Source: Acinetobacter sp. A47
GTDB lineage: Bacteria > Pseudomonadota > Gammaproteobacteria > Pseudomonadales > Moraxellaceae
Assembly: GCF_000805455.1 (NCBI RefSeq)
Contig: NZ_JSUS01000032.1
Location: 496,001-560,000 of the forward strand
Direction of reading: 5' to 3'
DNA: 64,000 nt
This document shows positions 44,960-53,850 of this stretch, piece by piece. Under the pieces are notes generated by a model. The model was given only the letters and a program-made list of their open reading frames with translations. It was not told the DNA's origin and ran no database searches. A program made the translations under genes and the position numbers. Within the stretch, counting starts at the first letter, position 1. Each line of letters starts with the position of its first letter.

Positions 44960-46264
44960 ATGGCACAACAATTAACCTCTTTTCTTGAAATTGATCCGCA
45001 ATCAGATTTCACTATTCATAATTTGCCTTACGGAATCTTTAGTGAAACGGCACAAGGTGAAAAACGTGTTGGTGTTGCGATTGGTGACTGGGTAGTTGAT
45101 CTTGCAGTACTTGAAGCACATGGCCTGCTACACAGCAAGGTAGAGGGCTGTTTTAACCAGACCACCCTGAACAAGTTTATCGAGACAGGCAAGCAAAATT
45201 GGCAGGCTGTCCGCAAGACATTACAAAGTTTACTCTCTGCCGACAATCCGGCTTTACGTGACGATGCCGACTTACGCCAGAAAGCGTTTTTTAAGCAAGA
45301 GGCCGTTACCCTGCATTTACCGGTTCATGTTCCGGGTTATACCGACTTTTATTCATCGAAAGAACATGCGACCAATGTCGGTACCATGTTTCGCGATCCA
45401 AAAAATGCCCTGCTGCCAAACTGGAGTGAACTGCCAGTAGGTTATAACGGCCGTGCCAGCTCGGTAATCGTCAGTGGCAAAGATATTGTCCGTCCGTCAG
45501 GCCAGATCAAGTTACCCAATCAAGAACGTCCTGTTTTTTCAGCCACCCGTAAGCTCGACTTTGAGCTGGAGACCGCATTTATTGTGGGTCAGGCCACTGA
45601 ACTGGGAGAGCCGGTTGCAATTGAAAATGCCTGGGATCACATCTTTGGCATGGTGCTGCTGAATGACTGGTCGGCACGTGATATCCAGCAATGGGAATAT
45701 GTTCCGCTGGGCCCCTTCAATGCCAAAACCTTTGCCAGTGCCATTTCGCCGTGGGTCGTCACCCTGGAGGCGCTGGAGCCATTTAAAGTAAAAGGCCCGG
45801 AACAGCATCCGCAACCTCTTGGCTACCTGCAAGAACATGTGGCAAATAGTTATGACATCCACTTAAGTGTTGAAGTACAAACCCCTCAATTGCAACAGCC
45901 AGAGGTCATTTGCCAGACCAACTTTAAATATATGTACTGGTCGATGGCACAGCAACTGACCCATCATACCATTGCAGGCTGCAACGTACAGGTCGGTGAC
46001 TTAATGGGATCGGGTACCATTTCCGGCCCGACAGCAGACTCTTATGGCAGTCTGCTTGAGCTGACCTGGAACACCACCAAGCCACTTCAGCTATCCAACG
46101 GCGAAACACGGGGTTTCCTTGAAGACGGCGACCGTGTGGTCATGAAAGGCTATTGTGAAAAAGACGGTATTCGCGTGGGCTTTGGTGAAGTTGCCAATAC
46201 CATTTTGCCAGCCCGTCAATTTAGTTTTAATGAGCAGCAGGACGAACGCTATGAAACTGTATAG
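44960..46264 (+). CDS. fahA: Fumarylacetoacetase
   Basis: Cytoplasmic hydrolase of 434 residues cleaving fumarylacetoacetate to fumarate and acetoacetate, the last step of tyrosine breakdown. Family signatures include DFYSSKEHATNVGTMFR, the YNGRASSVIVSG segment with its RPSGQ follow-on, the metal-binding ELETAFIVG, and NDWSARDIQQWEYVPLGPF. I place the start at 44960 (MAQQLTSF) behind GGAAGG, not at the frame's earlier ATG. First gene of a five-gene operon; its end overlaps the maiA start by 14 bases. Confidence 0.95.
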   Translation: MAQQLTSFLEIDPQSDFTIHNLPYGIFSETAQGEKRVGVAIGDWVVDLAVLEAHGLLHSKVEGCFNQTTLNKFIETGKQNWQAVRKTLQSLLSADNPALRDDADLRQKAFFKQEAVTLHLPVHVPGYTDFYSSKEHATNVGTMFRDPKNALLPNWSELPVGYNGRASSVIVSGKDIVRPSGQIKLPNQERPVFSATRKLDFELETAFIVGQATELGEPVAIENAWDHIFGMVLLNDWSARDIQQWEYVPLGPFNAKTFASAISPWVVTLEALEPFKVKGPEQHPQPLGYLQEHVANSYDIHLSVEVQTPQLQQPEVICQTNFKYMYWSMAQQLTHHTIAGCNVQVGDLMGSGTISGPTADSYGSLLELTWNTTKPLQLSNGETRGFLEDGDRVVMKGYCEKDGIRVGFGEVANTILPARQFSFNEQQDERYETV

Positions 46265-46883
46265 TTATTTTCGTAGCTCGGCTGCCTATCGGGTGCGTAT
46301 TGCGCTGAACCTGAAAGAGCTTGCGTATGAGACCCAGCCTGTTCATCTGGTCAAAAATGAGCAGCAACATCCCGATTATGTTGCGCTAAACCCAAGCCAG
46401 CTTGTGCCGGCTCTGGTCGATCAGGATCAGGCCCTGACGCAATCGCTCAGTATTCTTGAATATCTGGAAGAACAGTATCCGGCAAAACCGCTCTTGCCCA
46501 AAGATGGGCTTGAACGTGCCAAAGTCCGGGCATTTGCTCAGGTCATCGCCTGTGACATTCATCCACTGGATAACCTGAGAGTCTTGAAATATCTCAAAAA
46601 TGATCTTGCGGTCAGCGATGAGCAAAAAAATCAATGGTATCAGCACTGGATTATTGAAGGCTTTAAAAGTCTGGAACAACAGTTGCAGCATTCCAATGGA
46701 CAATTCTGTTTTGGCACGCAAGCCACTTTGGCCGACTGCTGCCTGATTCCGCAGGTCTATAACGCCAAGCGTTTCAAGATTGACTTAAGCGCTTTTCCCA
46801 AAATTGAATCGATTTATCAACATTGTTTAACCCTGCCGGCATTTTTACATGCTGCACCAGAACAACAACCAGACTGGGAATAA
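46251..46883 (+). CDS. maiA: Maleylacetoacetate isomerase (GST zeta class)
   Basis: Glutathione-dependent isomerase of 210 residues converting maleylacetoacetate to fumarylacetoacetate. N-terminal thioredoxin-like domain with the SSAAYRVRIALNLK motif (zeta-class SSC-type site, with Ala in the Cys position) and LVPALVDQDQALTQSLSILEYLEE; C-terminal helical domain with DIHPLDNLRVLKYL. Start overlaps fahA by 14 bases, so translationally coupled. Confidence 0.93.
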   Translation: MKLYSYFRSSAAYRVRIALNLKELAYETQPVHLVKNEQQHPDYVALNPSQLVPALVDQDQALTQSLSILEYLEEQYPAKPLLPKDGLERAKVRAFAQVIACDIHPLDNLRVLKYLKNDLAVSDEQKNQWYQHWIIEGFKSLEQQLQHSNGQFCFGTQATLADCCLIPQVYNAKRFKIDLSAFPKIESIYQHCLTLPAFLHAAPEQQPDWE

Positions 46884-46902
46884 ACATAAAAGGAGTTTTA
46901 TC

Positions 46903-47451
46903 ATGAGCTTTGCAATTAAAAAAATTCATCACGTGGCTTATCGCTGTAAAGACGCCAAGGAAACGGTGGAATGGTACAAGAAAATGCTCAACATGGATTT
47001 CATTCTGGCCTTTGCAGAAGACCATGTCCCGTCAACCAAAGCTTTTGATCCTTATATGCATCTATTTCTCGATGCAGGCCAAGGCAATGTGCTGGCGTTT
47101 TTTGAACTCCCGACCCAACCGGAAATGGGTCGTGATGAAAATACTCCTCAATGGGTTCAGCATATCGCCTTTGAAGTAGAAGATCTGGATGCGCTACTGG
47201 CGGCTAAAGCCCATCTCGAAGCCAATGATGTCAAAGTTCTGGGCATTACCAATCATGGTATTTTCCATTCCATTTACTTCTTCGATCCAAACGGCCACCG
47301 TCTGGAACTGACTTATAATGATGCCCATGCCGATGCCAAGATTTCACGCATTACTGAAGAAATGAAACTGGAAATGCTGGATGAATGGAGTCGCACCAAA
47401 CGTGCCCCGCATCATACCCACTTCCTGCATGAAGACGAGTTGGGAGCTTGA
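46903..47451 (+). CDS. VOC-superfamily protein in tyrosine operon
   Basis: A 182-residue vicinal-oxygen-chelate protein with two beta-alpha-beta3 modules (about 8-70 and 85-140). The metal-ligand positions are filled: H10 and E68 in module one, H87 and E135 in module two, with H132 nearby ([11 protein letters not shown]). Usual annotations would be glyoxalase or dioxygenase. It is preceded by AAAGGAG and sits between maiA and scoA. Ring opening of homogentisate is the only step of the pathway without a gene in this window, so this protein is a candidate for it, or for an accessory isomerase or detoxification role. Confidence 0.85.
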   Translation: MSFAIKKIHHVAYRCKDAKETVEWYKKMLNMDFILAFAEDHVPSTKAFDPYMHLFLDAGQGNVLAFFELPTQPEMGRDENTPQWVQHIAFEVEDLDALLAAKAHLEANDVKVLGITNHGIFHSIYFFDPNGHRLELTYNDAHADAKISRITEEMKLEMLDEWSRTKRAPHHTHFLHEDELGA

Positions 47452-47453
47452 CC

Positions 47454-48158
47454 ATGGTCGATAAAGTGGCAAGTAGTGCCGAAGCCGCACTGCAAGGCAT
47501 TGTCAAGGATGGCCAGACCATTGCTGTAGGCGGCTTTGGCTTGTGTGGCATTCCAGAAGCACTGATTCAGGCTTTAAAACATAGCGGTGCGAAACAGCTC
47601 ACCTGTATCAGCAACAATGCAGGTGTCGATGACTATGGCCTGGGCCTGTTATTGCAAACCAAACAGATCAAGAAAATGATTTCATCCTATGTTGGTGAAA
47701 ACAAGGAATTTGAACGTCAGTTTCTAAATGGTGAACTGGAGGTTGAACTGACTCCTCAAGGCACGCTGGCAGAAAAGCTGCGCGCCGGTGGAGCAGGAAT
47801 CCCTGCATTTTATACGGCAACCGGTGTCGGTACCACCATTGCAGAAGGTAAGGAAGTCCGTCAGTTTGATGGCAAGTCCTACCTGCTGGAAGCATCGCTG
47901 ACGGCGGATGTGGCGCTGGTCAAAGCGTATAAGGCAGATAAAGCAGGTAACCTGGTCTTTCGTAAGACGGCCCGTAATTTCAATCCCGAATGCGCGATGG
48001 CCGGACGCTATACCATTGTAGAAGTGGAGCAGATTGTAGAGCTTGGTGAAATCGATCCCGATGAAATCCATTTACCGGGGATTTATGTCAATGCAATTGT
48101 ACTGAATACCCGACCGGAGAAACGGATTGAGCAACGTACTTTAAAAGTAGCCGGATAA
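47454..48158 (+). CDS. scoA: 3-oxoacid CoA-transferase subunit A
   Basis: A 234-residue alpha subunit of succinyl-CoA:acetoacetate CoA-transferase. [13 protein letters not shown] near residue 27 and the [30 protein letters not shown] stretch are characteristic. It activates the acetoacetate released by fumarylacetoacetase. ATG 47454 has GGAG seven bases upstream inside the end of the VOC gene. Operon continues into scoB after ten bases. Confidence 0.94.
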   Translation: MVDKVASSAEAALQGIVKDGQTIAVGGFGLCGIPEALIQALKHSGAKQLTCISNNAGVDDYGLGLLLQTKQIKKMISSYVGENKEFERQFLNGELEVELTPQGTLAEKLRAGGAGIPAFYTATGVGTTIAEGKEVRQFDGKSYLLEASLTADVALVKAYKADKAGNLVFRKTARNFNPECAMAGRYTIVEVEQIVELGEIDPDEIHLPGIYVNAIVLNTRPEKRIEQRTLKVAG

Positions 48159-48168
48159 GGAGTTTTCA

Positions 48169-48810
48169 ATGGCCTGGACAAAACAACAAATGGCGCAACG
48201 CGCAGCACAAGAACTGCAAGACGGCTTTTACGTAAATTTGGGTATTGGCTTGCCGACACTGGTTGCCAACTATATTCCTGAAGGTATGGATGTCTGGCTG
48301 CAATCTGAAAATGGCCTGTTAGGCATTGGCGAATTTCCAACAGAAGAGCATGTCGATGCCGACCTGATCAATGCCGGCAAGCAAACCGTAACGGTAAAAA
48401 CAGGAGGCGCTTTCTTTTCCAGCTCCGAGTCTTTTGCCATGATTCGTGGTGGCCATGTCAATCTGGCGATTCTGGGCGCAATGGAAGTTTCAGCACGAGG
48501 TGACCTTGCCAACTGGATGATTCCGGGTAAAAAGGTAAAAGGCATGGGCGGTGCAATGGATCTGGTGGCAGGTGTTCAAAAGGTCGTGGTCCTGATGGAA
48601 CACTGTACCAAAGACGGTCAGCCTAAAATCATGCAAGACTGTACCCTCCCGCTGACTGGCAGCCAGGTGGTCAATCGCATTATCACGGACTTAGGCGTGC
48701 TTGATATTGGCGAGCATGGCATTGAACTGGTGGAGCTGGCCACAGATGTGAGCTTTGATGAGATTCAGGCTGCAACGGGTGTGCCGATTAAAAACAAGCT
48801 GGCGGCTTAA
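48169..48810 (+). CDS. scoB: 3-oxoacid CoA-transferase subunit B
   Basis: A 213-residue beta subunit with the catalytic Glu in the SENGLLGIG motif (near residue 45) that forms the thioester intermediate, and the [23 protein letters not shown] segment. Together with ScoA it gives acetoacetyl-CoA. AAGGAG precedes the start. Last gene before the IclR regulator; no clear terminator follows within the 250-base gap. Confidence 0.94.
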   Translation: MAWTKQQMAQRAAQELQDGFYVNLGIGLPTLVANYIPEGMDVWLQSENGLLGIGEFPTEEHVDADLINAGKQTVTVKTGGAFFSSSESFAMIRGGHVNLAILGAMEVSARGDLANWMIPGKKVKGMGGAMDLVAGVQKVVVLMEHCTKDGQPKIMQDCTLPLTGSQVVNRIITDLGVLDIGEHGIELVELATDVSFDEIQAATGVPIKNKLAA

Positions 48811-48926
48811 ACATGCATCGTATCGGCATTGGAGCTTTTTGACTTCAATGCCGATTTTTATTGCCTGAATTTGGGCTGTCCATACTTTATTGCTGGCATG
48901 ACATCGTCATGTAAGCGATTAAAAAC

Positions 48927-48946
48927 AATTGTATACTTATACAATT
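48927..48946. promoter_or_regulatory. Inverted repeat upstream of iclR
   Basis: AATTGTATACTTATACAATT, two perfect 9-base arms with a 2-base spacer, 117-136 bases before the regulator start. It could be a binding site for IclR autoregulation, or a promoter-proximal dyad. Confidence 0.45.
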
Positions 48947-49062
48947 CACCTATTTAAGTCATTTAAAAAGATGATTTCTATTTTGGATCATGCTCAGGCA
49001 TTATGTGCTGCATGTAATATTAAATATTGATCGCCAAGCGTATGTAGATTAAGGGTTATTGA

Positions 49063-49842
49063 ATGATTGAAGAAAAATTGTCTGGTGGGGTTCAATCACT
49101 TGAGGTCGGCCTGGCCGTACTCAATGCCCTTTTGGAACATAACAAACCGATTATATTAAAAGACCTGTCCAGCCGGCTGGACATGCATCCGGCCAAGGTA
49201 CACCGCTATCTGGTCAGCCTGATCCGCATGAACTATGCCAAACAGCTTGAAGACGGACAATATGCCCTGGGTGATCAGGCATGGCGTCTGGGTCTGAACT
49301 GCATCCAGCATACCGATGTATTACAACTGGTGCAGCACCTGATTTACGAATTACAAAACAAGATTGGCTGTGGTATCCAGATCAGTAAATGGTCCCCGAG
49401 AGGCCCTCTGGTGGTGCAGTCGATTGAGTCGAACCATCCGATTTCGATTGTCACCAAGGTGGGATCGATTATGCCGCTTATTAACTCGGCAGCAGGACGC
49501 GTGTTTGCCTCTTATATGCCAGAAGCGATCATCAAGCCACTGATGCTGGCTGAATGGGACAAGGCCGCCCAGAACCACTATCCGGTCAAACCGGCCAGTT
49601 GGGATGAATTTCTTGCCCTGAAGGAAAAAACCTTGCAGCATGGGATGGCGATTGCACAGGGTGACCTGCTGGTCGGGATCAATGCGGTAGGATTACCGAT
49701 CTTTAATGCTCATCATTCCATGGAGTTCTGTATCGTGGCACTGGACAGTGAAATGTTCTTCTCGGTGCAAGAAGGCAGTGAAAAACTGGAACTGTTTAAA
49801 CGTGAAGTGGCCGCCATCAATCAATATATCCAGACCCGTTAA
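49063..49842 (+). CDS. IclR-family regulator of tyrosine catabolism
   Basis: Regulator of 259 residues with an N-terminal winged helix (about 10-75, SLEVGLAVLNALLEHNKPIILKDLSSRLDMHPAKVHRYLVSLIR) and a C-terminal GAF-like effector domain (about 90-255). Its position between scoB and hpd, and the shared dyads before permease, fahA and hpd, make it the natural regulator of the cluster, perhaps sensing a pathway aromatic. Monocistronic with a terminator after it. Confidence 0.9.
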   Translation: MIEEKLSGGVQSLEVGLAVLNALLEHNKPIILKDLSSRLDMHPAKVHRYLVSLIRMNYAKQLEDGQYALGDQAWRLGLNCIQHTDVLQLVQHLIYELQNKIGCGIQISKWSPRGPLVVQSIESNHPISIVTKVGSIMPLINSAAGRVFASYMPEAIIKPLMLAEWDKAAQNHYPVKPASWDEFLALKEKTLQHGMAIAQGDLLVGINAVGLPIFNAHHSMEFCIVALDSEMFFSVQEGSEKLELFKREVAAINQYIQTR

Positions 49843-49858
49843 TTTTTTATTCCTCCAT

Positions 49859-49893
49859 AAAAAAAGCCAAGAAGTAAACTTCTTGGCTTTTTT
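49859..49893. terminator. Bidirectional terminator
   Basis: GCCAAGAAG-taaa-CTTCTTGGC stem with A- and T-runs between the convergent iclR-type gene and hpd. Confidence 0.9.
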
Positions 49894-49911
49894 AGCTACA
49901 TAAGTTTTAGC

Positions 49912-50967
49912 TTATTTTGCTTCTAGTACACCGCGGCGAATCTGGTCACGTTCAATTGATTCAAATAGTGCCTTGAAGTTTCCTTCACCAAAACCGTCAT
50001 CATCTTTACGCTGAATAAATTCAAAGAAAACCGGCCCCAGCATGTTTTGCGAGAAAATCTGTAATAACAGTTTTTTCTGGCCATCTTTGGTGTTGCCATC
50101 CAGCAAGATACCGCGTTTTTGCAGCTCTTCGGTTGGCTCGCCATGATCAGGTAAACGCTCTTTCAACATTTCATAGTAAGTTTCAGGTGGTGCTGTCATA
50201 AACTCCATACCCAAACCTTTTAACTTGTCCCATGTTGAAATCAGGTCATCGGTAATAAAGGCAATATGCTGGATGCCTTCACCATTAAAGTCTGCCAGGA
50301 ACTCGGCAATCTGACCGTTGCCCTTGTCGGAATCTTCATTCAATGGAATGCGGATCATGCCATCAGGTGCAGTCAAGGCTTTCGAGGTCAAACCGGTATA
50401 TTCACCTTTAATATCGAAATAACGGATTTCCTGGAAATTAAAGATTTTTTCATAGAAATTGGCCCAGTATTCCATACGGCCTTTATACACGTTATGGGTT
50501 AAATGGTCGATTTCATTGAGGCCTGCGCCTTTTGGATTGCGCTCGACATCATCAAAGAAAACAAAGTCATTTTCATAAATATCACGGTCTACCAGGAAGA
50601 TTGGCATACCACCGATGCCCTTGATCGCCGGAATATTGAGCTCCATTGGTCCGGCTTGCGAATACATCGGCTCTGCGCCCAGCTCTACTGCCTTTTTAAA
50701 TGCCTTGGCAGCATCACGTGTTCTAAAGCCCATTGCACATGCGGATGGACCGTGCTCTTTAAAGAAATATGAAGCATAAGATTCAGGCTGGTAATTCAGA
50801 ATGATATTGATATTACCTTGACGCCACAAATAAACTTTTTTGGATTTATGCTTTGCAACCTTGGTAAAGCCGATTGTTTCAAAGATTTGATCTAATCCAT
50901 TTTCCGTTGAAACAAATTCAATAAAAGCAAATCCACATAATTCTAATGGGTTATCTAAAATGTCCAT
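49912..50967 (-). CDS. hpd: 4-hydroxyphenylpyruvate dioxygenase
   Basis: Cytoplasmic Fe(II) VOC-fold dioxygenase of 351 residues making homogentisate from 4-hydroxyphenylpyruvate. Metal ligands H155 ([10 protein letters not shown]), H234 (GIQHIAF) and E316 (VFFEFIQRK) are all present, with the C-terminal [15 protein letters not shown] helix closing the active site. Convergent with the IclR gene. AGGGAAA precedes the ATG. It has its own promoter and a pair of shared dyads far upstream. Confidence 0.95.
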   Translation of the reverse strand: MDILDNPLELCGFAFIEFVSTENGLDQIFETIGFTKVAKHKSKKVYLWRQGNINIILNYQPESYASYFFKEHGPSACAMGFRTRDAAKAFKKAVELGAEPMYSQAGPMELNIPAIKGIGGMPIFLVDRDIYENDFVFFDDVERNPKGAGLNEIDHLTHNVYKGRMEYWANFYEKIFNFQEIRYFDIKGEYTGLTSKALTAPDGMIRIPLNEDSDKGNGQIAEFLADFNGEGIQHIAFITDDLISTWDKLKGLGMEFMTAPPETYYEMLKERLPDHGEPTEELQKRGILLDGNTKDGQKKLLLQIFSQNMLGPVFFEFIQRKDDDGFGEGNFKALFESIERDQIRRGVLEAK

Positions 50968-51098
50968 CTAGTTTCCCTTATTTAGATCAATTCATCCGTT
51001 GTGAATGCAAAGTCGCTGTCCTGTTCTCGCTGAATCATCTTCACTAAACAAAAAGCGCACTTATATGCATTACATTTAGAAAAGGCCACAGAAGTTTT

Positions 51099-51127
51099 TA
51101 TAGCTATGTCAAAAGCATCCGTGTCAA
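51099..51127 (-). promoter_or_regulatory. Candidate sigma-70 promoter of hpd
   Basis: Minus-strand TTGACA (51127-51122) and GCTATA (51104-51099) with a 17-base spacer; a TATAAA overlaps the -10 two bases on. It would give a leader of about 125 bases before the hpd ATG. Confidence 0.5.
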
Positions 51128-51219
51128 ACCTTTTCCTTCCCTAAAGCAGCATATGCAAAATCATATATTTTTTCACATATGCCCTTAACCATAAATTCAT
51201 GCTACAAGAAAGATTAAAT

Positions 51220-51254
51220 TTATGCAATACATAATTAAATTATGTTATGTGTAA
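51220..51254. promoter_or_regulatory. Paired candidate IclR-regulon sites at hpd
   Basis: TTATG-CAATA-CATAA (51220-51234) and TTATG-TTATG-TGTAA (51240-51254), offset 20 bases exactly as before fahA, and 93 bases upstream of the predicted -35. Confidence 0.6.
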
Positions 51255-51432
51255 TTTAATTCAAGATCTATGATCGAATGAATGGCTCAGTTTTATGGCC
51301 TTGTATTTTTTATAAAAAGCGATTTAAAAAGAAAATAGCCGACAACGAAATCCGACCTTGGTCTCAAAGCCGGAAAAAACCTGATTGCACAGACAGCCGT
51401 TATCTGGAATAACACAGGGAATTTGTAGAGAT

Positions 51433-51478
51433 AAAAAAAAGCCGCATACCGGTCATGCTGGCCGACCAGTATGCTTTT
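51433..51478 (-). terminator. Terminator of the lipoprotein gene
   Basis: Minus-strand GCATACTGGTC / GACCGGTATGC stem with an inner arm, followed by CGGC and eight T, starting three bases after the stop. Confidence 0.85.
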
Positions 51479-51481
51479 ATT

Positions 51482-52129
51482 TTAAGATGAGAATGCCCAG
51501 ATGTCTTGAGCGTTGACAGTATCTGATAACAATCTAAAGGCGGCAGGCTCCAGATCCTCATCTATCACCACATAACCTTTTACATTATTTTTTAAGGCTG
51601 CACAGCTGTTTTCAGTGAATTGATAAGTTGCAGTATTGGCCATTGGGCTCTCGCTGATTTTCCCACTAAAGTGACAGTTTTGATCAAGTGAGTTTATTTG
51701 TCCTTGACCTTTGATCTCAACCGGAATCGTACGGCCATCTGCCAGAGATAAGCTATAGCTTCCTGCCAGCTCATTCAACCCCAGCTGACGATCTGCAATT
51801 TTTTCTTGACTGGCAAACTCAAGCTTAAGCGGTTGACCGCTCTGATTGCTGCTGTGCCATGTTCGCGTTGCTGTATCATAATGTATCACTCTCTGGGCAC
51901 GATCTTGCTCACCATTCAAAACCACCAGCTTGCTGCCATCTGCACCTGAATAGTATTTACCCACCGTAGGCAATTCCTGACCGGTTTCAACGCTGACTGC
52001 ATACGTCCCCGTCGTTAAAGCAGGTACCGGTTCCGGCTTGCCGGCTACCGGGTCTGGCTGATCTGTGTGATCATCATCACAGGCGGTCAACGCCACACCA
52101 AGAAGCAATATCCATAGACTACGTTGCAT
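51482..52129 (-). CDS. Putative lipoprotein
   Basis: A 215-residue protein with a lipoprotein signal: MQRSLWILLLGVALTAC, lipobox L14-T-A-C17, then an Asp/Pro-rich spacer. The mature part has three further Cys, two of them (in QNCHFSG and ENSCAALK) probably disulfide-bonded, and beta-rich composition. Unnamed family. It follows the exported SurE-like gene by ten bases and is preceded by AAGGGG, so the two are probably co-expressed and act together outside the cytoplasmic membrane. Confidence 0.8.
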   Translation of the reverse strand: MQRSLWILLLGVALTACDDDHTDQPDPVAGKPEPVPALTTGTYAVSVETGQELPTVGKYYSGADGSKLVVLNGEQDRAQRVIHYDTATRTWHSSNQSGQPLKLEFASQEKIADRQLGLNELAGSYSLSLADGRTIPVEIKGQGQINSLDQNCHFSGKISESPMANTATYQFTENSCAALKNNVKGYVVIDEDLEPAAFRLLSDTVNAQDIWAFSS

Positions 52130-52139
52130 GGCCTTCCCC

Positions 52140-53105
52140 TTATCTGAACAGATTTTTAAGGCGTATTTTCAGCCATTGCTGTGCTGCCGGACGGTGCTCA
52201 TAGGCCACCTGCATTGCAGTCACCGCAATTTTGTTTTGCACCACAACACTTTCATCTGTGGCCTGTGCTGCGGTTGGGGGATTAGAAGCAAGTTCGTAAC
52301 CCAGGCCATACTGATAACTTCCTTTACCATCTTTGCTTAGCTTGAACTTGAAGTTATACAGATCGTAGCTTCCAATTTTGGAAAAGGTAAACGGCGTAGC
52401 GGCACTCAGGTTTTTTGGGAAATTGACATTTAGCGCAAGCCCTTTAGGTAATAATGCTCCCTGTCCTGCCTTGTTCTGCAACTCTTTTAATAGTACGACC
52501 ACCTGTTTGGCCACCACGACCGAATTGGCATTATTCAGGGTCTTGTCATCAACGGTATTACTATCTGCACTTAATGCAATTGACGGTATTCCTTTCCCGG
52601 CCGAGTACTGGACATTACCAATGGTACCCGAATGTACCACGACCTTACCGACATTCTGCCCTTCATTCGGTCCAGACAGGACCAGATCTGGCACTTTGCC
52701 CCAGCGTTTATAGGCCACAACATCCAGGCCATATGCTGTTGCCATGACAGGTGTGCCGTGCACATAATTCCAGTCACCATTATTATAACCGGCTTTGGTG
52801 AACTGACCTGCTGCCGGCGCGCCCAGTGGTGCTGCGCCATTATGGCAACCATTTTCGGTAGCCACCTGCCTGTCATTGTCTGCCGTAATCACGCTGGTAC
52901 TGTACATGACAATTGCACCACCACGCCCACTTTGTGGTGAACATGGCAGCGAAACCGCCACATCATGGCCATTGGCCCTTAATTCATCGTAGAGTGCCTT
53001 GACATTACTGGTTAGCCCATCATCATTGACGACTAAAATATTTAATGCGAAAGCCTGTGTGCTACATGCAGCCAGAATGATGCCACCGATAAAGCCGTTT
53101 TTCAT
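52140..53105 (-). CDS. Exported SurE-like phosphatase
   Basis: A 321-residue protein of the SurE survival-protein family (divalent-metal 5'/3'-nucleotidase) with an N-terminal signal peptide (MKNGFIGGIILAACSTQAFA), so periplasmic, unlike the cytoplasmic SurE of most bacteria. ILVVNDDGLTSNVKALYDELR carries the metal-binding Asp pair; SPQSGRG, WNYVHGTPVMATAYGLD and VLSGPNEGQNVG match the rest of the active site. I start at 53105, where the signal peptide begins. Longer than cytoplasmic SurE (about 250) because of insertions. Substrate likely nucleotides or other phosphate esters in the periplasm. Confidence 0.87.
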   Translation of the reverse strand: MKNGFIGGIILAACSTQAFALNILVVNDDGLTSNVKALYDELRANGHDVAVSLPCSPQSGRGGAIVMYSTSVITADNDRQVATENGCHNGAAPLGAPAAGQFTKAGYNNGDWNYVHGTPVMATAYGLDVVAYKRWGKVPDLVLSGPNEGQNVGKVVVHSGTIGNVQYSAGKGIPSIALSADSNTVDDKTLNNANSVVVAKQVVVLLKELQNKAGQGALLPKGLALNVNFPKNLSAATPFTFSKIGSYDLYNFKFKLSKDGKGSYQYGLGYELASNPPTAAQATDESVVVQNKIAVTAMQVAYEHRPAAQQWLKIRLKNLFR

Positions 53106-53288
53106 TGTTTTCACTTGTTTTAAAATATTCGCCAGAAACAATAGGGCTCAAATATGTAAATTGTATGACCGGTTGGCAAAGAGATTTTGCTGATAAAACC
53201 TTCCGAAAAAGCATCACTGTCTTAAATTCTTAACAAAGTTTGATTAGCTTATGAGGATGACTCCAAAAGATCCAAGAGATGCTTTTCA

Positions 53289-53522
53289 ATGACCCAGACC
53301 TCCATCTTCGACAAGCTGACCCAACTTATTGATCGCTATAGTCATGAACATGGCGCCAGACCCCAGAAAATCCTGATTGGCTACAAGGCCTATTATCACC
53401 TGATGAGCAATTCCAGTTTCGCCACAGAAGTTACAGATTCGGCCTTAAACCCCAATAAAAGAAAGTATAAAAAGATTAAGATCAAAATCACGAAAGATGA
53501 CTATCAACTTGAATTAGAATGA
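53289..53522 (+). CDS. Small hypothetical protein, 77 residues
   Basis: Unrecognised soluble protein with a basic C-terminal half (NPNKRKYKKIKIKITKDDYQ). The first half (SIFDKLTQLIDRYSHEHGARPQKILIGYKAYYHL) looks like a helix followed by strands. It is divergent from the SurE-like gene. No function proposed. Confidence 0.55.
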   Translation: MTQTSIFDKLTQLIDRYSHEHGARPQKILIGYKAYYHLMSNSSFATEVTDSALNPNKRKYKKIKIKITKDDYQLELE

Positions 53523-53564
53523 CTTTCTGGCTAGATAAAGCCTCAGTATCCTACAGGCCAACTT

Positions 53565-53807
53565 TTAAAGCAGAATGTCATTTTCATTATAATATTTTTC
53601 CAGTTCAGCAATCAGCTGTTGTTTCCGGTCCATGCCATATAATTCAAACCTGATCTTTTCCAGATAATTGACAATAAAGATCAGGCGGCTGTTTTCATCA
53701 TTTTGCCGGTGCTTTTGCTGTAGAAATTTCTTATATTCTACAAATAGCTGATAATTTTTTCGTCTATAGCGTTTTCTTGTATTTACTGTGTCTTGTTGCT
53801 CAAACAT
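53565..53807 (-). CDS. Small basic hypothetical protein, 80 residues
   Basis: Unrecognised, strongly charged and helical-looking protein rich in Lys/Arg and Tyr (TRKRYRRKNYQLFVEYKKFLQQKHRQND), which might bind nucleic acid. GGAGG lies 12 bases before the start, somewhat far. It is convergent with the gene at 53289 and has a hairpin on its upstream side. Confidence 0.5.
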   Translation of the reverse strand: MFEQQDTVNTRKRYRRKNYQLFVEYKKFLQQKHRQNDENSRLIFIVNYLEKIRFELYGMDRKQQLIAELEKYYNENDILL

Positions 53808-53832
53808 GTCTATATGTTGCCTCCAAAATAAA

Positions 53833-53850
53833 AACCCACCGAAGTGGGTT
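53833..53850 (-). terminator. Small hairpin with T-run on the minus strand
   Basis: AACCCAC/GTGGGTT stem; on the minus strand it is followed by TTTTATTTT, just ahead of the 53565-53807 gene. It could stop read-through from upstream or act as an attenuator. Confidence 0.5.
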
